A DNA stretch of 23,453 nucleotides from CAYTUI01 sp964441335. GTDB taxonomy: Bacteria; Patescibacteriota; Patescibacteriia; UBA1558; 2-01-FULL-52-15. Shown here piece by piece: positions 20,347 through 23,453 of the stretch. The stretch is from NCBI GenBank assembly GCA_964441335.1, contig CAYTUI010000019.1, positions 1 to 23,453 of the forward strand, in the 5' to 3' direction. The notes under the pieces are model-generated. The model saw only the letters and a program-made list of their open reading frames with translations, searched no databases and was not told the DNA's origin. The position numbers and the translations under genes were made by a program. Positions within the stretch are counted from its first letter, which is position 1. Every line of letters begins with the position of its first letter.

Positions 20347-21399
20347 ATGAATGACGCAACTTTAGAAGCGCCCACCGTTGATTTGGAAGGTAAGACAGAG
20401 GCCAAAAAACGTCGGTTGATTAAAGTAGAATTGGCCGAAGGGGGGACAGACACGGTGTCAGTAATTGAAATGATTTCTCCCGATTTACTCCCGCCCTTTG
20501 AGCTTGAGCCAAATGCAACGGTAGAGGTATTACTTAATAATGGCACAGTCAAAAAGGAAAGTTTTTATGAGTGCCTTCTTAGCGTAGGTATTAGGTCAAT
20601 GGATTATTATTATGGTCGCAAGGAATTCGCTAAGGAAACTAATTTTCATGATTTGATGCAAAGATTGCATATTGAAAAGTTACGTCAACGCGAGGTTGAT
20701 TGTCCACCGAAAGATGAGCAATATACTGATCAGTTTACTAGTTCTGGCGAAAAGCAGGTTGAGACAACTAAGGAGCATGGGGTTGTTTGGAAGAAGATTA
20801 TCAATGATTTAAAAATTCCGGGATTGACAGCTGTAAGCGCTCGGGTAGTTGAAGATGAATTTGACGGGATAGATGAATTTCTACGGCTGGATGTAGAGGC
20901 TTTGAAATCACGAGGAGCTCGTTCCAGTGAGCCGGTCTATGTTGGTATTCAAAGGTCTTTTAATAATAAACTGCAAGAGGTGCGTGATTCTCATGACCGA
21001 GGCATCGCCGAAAAGTCAGACCTAGGGCTGATCTTTAGGGTTTTTATTCGTGAGGAATTACATCAGTATGAAGGTGTTTTTAAGAAACTTCAAGAAGCGG
21101 CTGATAAAGGTTTAAGAAATATTAAGGTAGCTGATGCTGAAGAAGTTAGAACTGGAGAAATGACAGAGGCTGAGTATCGTCGAGCATATCTGGAGTCTAT
21201 CCCCATTGTAAATTTTATCGGTGATGAAAAACGACAAGCTCAGCGAGTTAAGGAAATCTTGGACGTGACTAAAAATGAGTTAGAATTTTATTTAAGTATT
21301 GAACAACTGGATTGTGTGAAAGAAAAATTGAAATTAAATATTAAAGCAGTGGATAGAGCTCTGGAAGCAGTAAAGGATAGAATAAAGCTGTTTAGATAA
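20347..21399 (+). CDS. Hypothetical 350-aa helical protein
   Basis: A short N-terminal part with beta-rich sequence (KRRLIKVELAEGGTDTVSVI, then ATVEVLLNNGTVKKESF) is followed by long helices with charged repeats (KKLQEAADKGLRNIKVADAE, KEILDVTKNELEFYLSIEQL). There is no signal peptide, Cys cluster or catalytic motif I know. Length and codon use are normal for this genome. It has no SD before the ATG and is divergent from the pilin gene with 61 bases between them. Function unknown. Confidence 0.75.
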   Translation: MNDATLEAPTVDLEGKTEAKKRRLIKVELAEGGTDTVSVIEMISPDLLPPFELEPNATVEVLLNNGTVKKESFYECLLSVGIRSMDYYYGRKEFAKETNFHDLMQRLHIEKLRQREVDCPPKDEQYTDQFTSSGEKQVETTKEHGVVWKKIINDLKIPGLTAVSARVVEDEFDGIDEFLRLDVEALKSRGARSSEPVYVGIQRSFNNKLQEVRDSHDRGIAEKSDLGLIFRVFIREELHQYEGVFKKLQEAADKGLRNIKVADAEEVRTGEMTEAEYRRAYLESIPIVNFIGDEKRQAQRVKEILDVTKNELEFYLSIEQLDCVKEKLKLNIKAVDRALEAVKDRIKLFR

Positions 21400-21417
21400 A
21401 TCATTTATAATGAAGAA

Positions 21418-21461
21418 GGCCACTCCGTGTAGACGCGAGGTTGCGTCAGTACGGAGTGACC
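21418..21461. terminator. Bidirectional hairpin between converging genes
   Basis: The stem ggccactccgt/acggagtgacc (one wobble), with an inner gacgc/gcgtc hairpin, lies between the ends of the 350-aa gene and the 87-aa gene. Confidence 0.75.
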
Positions 21462-21476
21462 TCTTGATGTTTTGGC

Positions 21477-21740
21477 CTAAAGCAGGCGCTTCAAGTCGCG
21501 TAGATCGGAGACGGAGAAAGTATGGCGGTAGTTGCCACCGCTCTTGAAGTAGATGACCTTGATGATATCTCCCTCATCGTCGAACGACAGGATGTCGGTT
21601 GTTTCACCCTCCACCTTACCGTGGGCGATGTTGAGGGCATTGGTGATGTCCGAGACATCATCGGTAACCAGATCAACGTGTCCCAGAATCTTCCGAAACT
21701 CGTTTTCCGGAAAGCCCTTGGGCAAAGATTGAAAGTTCAT
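21477..21740 (-). CDS. Hypothetical acidic protein, 87 aa
   Basis: MNFQSLPKGFPENEFRKILG begins a soluble alpha/beta protein with several acidic residues (DLVTDDVSDITNALN, DILSFDDEGDIIKVIYF) and a basic end (DLRDLKRLL). No family is recognised. The ATG at 21740 has gaagggtgg seven bases upstream. The longer open frame (from 21791) would start inside the promoter, so it is rejected. It has a consensus promoter and a terminator and GC-rich codons, so it joins the cassette-like genes. Confidence 0.7.
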   Translation of the reverse strand: MNFQSLPKGFPENEFRKILGHVDLVTDDVSDITNALNIAHGKVEGETTDILSFDDEGDIIKVIYFKSGGNYRHTFSVSDLRDLKRLL

Positions 21741-21786
21741 TGCGGCCACCCTTCGTTGTTGGTTTGGTTGCTCTGTAGAGCCCCTG

Positions 21787-21815
21787 AACATACAATATAT
21801 TGGTATTTATGTCAA
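21787..21815 (-). promoter_or_regulatory. Promoter of the 87-aa gene
   Basis: TTGACA (21815-21810), a 17-nt spacer and TATGTT (21792-21787). Confidence 0.75.
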
Positions 21816-21956
21816 TAGTAGCCATTTTTCTGGAATTCTAGTAATTACTTTTTCACAGCCAGCGTCCCCTTTGATTGGATGCTGATTATCACAAAAATGC
21901 ATAAATTGTTAATAATAAGTGACTAATGTTAGCAAAATTGGCTAACCTTAGGGTAT

Positions 21957-21985
21957 TTGACAATAATAAAATTTCGCTATATAAT
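21957..21985 (+). promoter_or_regulatory. Perfect-consensus promoter upstream of 23S rRNA
   Basis: TTGACA, 17 nt and TATAAT: an exact sigma70-type consensus, with transcription estimated to start near 21992. A tgtcaa/ttgaca inverted repeat follows at 21989-22002. Confidence 0.9.
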
Positions 21986-22073
21986 GTTGTCAAGTTTGAC
22001 AGGTAGTAATTTAAAGAAATTTAGCCAATAATAGGCAATCATATGCAGAGATTATCATTAAGCAATAAACCCT

Positions 22074-22130
22074 AGCGGAGATTGGTCAATATTTTTGTGG
22101 CTAACGATCCGCTGGTAACAGCGGTTTTTT
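22074..22130 (+). promoter_or_regulatory. Attenuator-like leader before 23S rRNA
   Basis: A strong terminator, ccgctg-gtaa-cagcgg followed by six T (22109-22130), lies between the promoter and the 23S gene. Its 5' arm (tccgct, 22108-22113) can instead pair with agcgga at 22074-22079, which would break the terminator. A further pair, ttagcca (22021-22027) with tggctaa (22098-22104), could compete. A 10-codon frame starts at the atgcag near 22043. Confidence 0.55.
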
Positions 22131-22514
22131 CAACTCTTGGGTAGTTTCCAGAAAACGAGTTTTCACAAGAAGATTTCTTTCTGGATGTTACCGGCAAAGC
22201 CGTAGAGATCGGTCAGGACTTTGACAACAGAATATTCATGAGCATCTAAAAAATATTAATGCTACTGACGTGGAAACTTCCAAAGTTTTGGATAGTACCA
22301 CTAAGAGCATATGGTGGATGCCTAGACATCAAAAGCTGAAGAAGGACGTAGCAATCTGCGATAAGCTTCGGGGAGGTGATAAGCAACCTTTGATCCGGAG
22401 ATTTCCGAATGGGGAAACCCGGTCTCGTGAAGCGAGATCATTCATATCTGAATACATAGGGTATGAAAAGGAACCTGGGGAACTGAAACATCTAAGTACC
22501 CAGAGGAAAAGAAA

Positions 22515-22575
22515 GAATTAATACATCTATTAATTCTGGACGTGACTTTTTGTCGCGTTGAGGATTAATGGGTGT
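22515..22575 (+). other. Insertion of about 55-60 nt near the 5' end of 23S rRNA
   Basis: Between the conserved gaggaaaagaaa and attccctgagtagtgg segments (near E. coli nt 200) there are about 55-60 extra bases. They contain a perfect 8-bp hairpin, gaattaat/attaattc, and a second hairpin, cgtgac/gtcgcg. It would extend a surface helix of domain I. Confidence 0.6.
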
Positions 22576-22929
22576 CTCTATTCCCTGAGTAGTGGCGAGC
22601 GAAAGGGGATGAGCCCAAACTTTAAGTTAGATAATTCTAATGAAGGAGTCCACTTCGGTGGATGACGGAGTTAGATGCAATGGTCACAAGCCTAATGCTT
22701 CTTAGGGTGTTGTAAGTGGTTACGTTTCAGAGCTTGTGGGTCTGAAGAGGAGTATACGTAATATAATTTTCCTAGTAGAACGATCTGGAAAGGTCGGCCA
22801 AAGAAGGTGATAGCCCTGTAGGCGAAAGGAATTATAGCTCTTCCGTAATTTACTTGAGTACCACGAGGCCGGAGAAACCTCGTGGGAACCTGGCGTCACT
22901 ATGCGCTAAGGCTAAATACTTTTGATGAT

Positions 22930-22972
<43 letters not shown>

Positions 22973-23158
22973 GCTGAGGGGGATGAAATAGTATCTGAAA
23001 CCATATGCTTACAAGGAGTCGGAGCCCTATATACATCTTCGGGTGTAAATGGGTGACGGCGTGCCTATTGAAGAATGAACCAACGAGTTATCTGTATGTT
23101 GCTTATCTAAGCTCTTCGGAGCGTAGGTGTAGTGAAAGCGAGGATTAATAGTCCGTTT

Positions 23159-23264
23159 TATTAGTTTGTAGTTAGATAGTTTAGTAGCTTGGTAGTGCGT
23201 AGTTTGGTAGTTTCTACCACTCTACCAATCTACCACGCTACTTACTACTAACTACATACTAATA
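23159..23264. repeat. 106-nt near-perfect palindrome inserted in 23S rRNA
   Basis: Arms 23159-23210 and 23214-23264 pair almost throughout, with a handful of mismatches and one gap, around a TTT loop. It lies in a hairpin that corresponds roughly to E. coli nt 650, where E. coli has only a short loop. Alignment with E. coli resumes at gtgcagcatgcaatagaccc. Its loop-proximal arms match the repeat at 743-806. Confidence 0.85.
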
Positions 23265-23453
23265 GTGCAGCATGCAATAGACCCGAAACCGGGTGAGCTA
23301 ACCATGACCAGGGTGAAGCTTGGGTAAAACCAGGTGAAGGCCCGAACCCACTAGCCGTGCAACACTAGGGGATGAGTTGTGGTTAGAGGAGAAATTCCAA
23401 TCGAACTCGGCAATAGCTGGTTCTCCTCGAAATAGTTTTAGGACTAGCCCGTT

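Noticed and set aside
22270..22521. 83-codon frame at the 23S 5' end
   Set aside because: It lies in conserved 23S rRNA sequence.

Overview
The window looks like a chromosomal piece of a Patescibacteria (Candidate Phyla Radiation) genome, probably of the parcubacterial/ABY1 side. This is inferred from the AT-rich genes, many without a Shine-Dalgarno (SD) site, from lamin-tail and PH-domain surface proteins, a compact PurA, a stand-alone GIY-YIG protein and a 23S rRNA with insertions. TGA is used as a normal stop, so this is not the recoded SR1/Gracilibacteria group. No name below the phylum level can be supported.

Layout. 1-2100: 3' part of a membrane pyrophosphatase (hppA) and trigger factor (tig), separated by a palindromic repeat. 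2101-3250: three minus-strand transcription units, each with its own promoter and terminator; one encodes a 44-aa protein and two look like structured RNAs. 3297-4570: endonuclease IV, a DUF167 protein and a 45-aa membrane peptide. 4632-5548: tRNA-Gly(GCC), a tRNA-Leu relic broken up by hairpins, a GIY-YIG nuclease and an intact tRNA-Leu(UAA). 5568-8920: an odd SDR, a 2H-phosphoesterase-like protein and an HD-GYP-like protein. 8931-10050: a small zinc-binding protein divergent from a TrmB-type regulator. 10150-10560: a hairpin-rich spacer with promoters on both strands. 10581-14541: ssb, a large lamin-tail/PKD surface protein and two membrane proteins. 14595-15188: a zinc-finger cassette and tRNA-Val/tRNA-Ala on the minus strand. 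15374-17712: purA, a frameshifted glycerophosphodiesterase and a HAD phosphatase. 17888-18973: a Nudix cassette and a small hypothetical. 19041-19467: tRNA-Leu(UAG) with repeated copies of its 3' end. 19527-21740: a Cys-rich pilin, a 350-aa hypothetical and a small cassette. 21957-23453: a consensus promoter, an attenuator-like leader and the 5' half of a 23S rRNA gene not preceded by 16S.

Two themes stand out. First, short palindromes sit inside or beside structural RNA genes. A near-perfect palindrome of about 106 nt lies in the 23S rRNA and has a relative upstream of tig. Hairpins of 22-26 nt interrupt partial copies of both tRNA-Leu genes; their arms differ in sequence but stay complementary, and their loops are shared. 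Two further 24-nt palindromes abut promoters. Second, at least five small, more GC-rich genes are scattered singly, each with a near-consensus promoter, usually a strong SD and its own terminator, unlike the mostly SD-less housekeeping genes around them.
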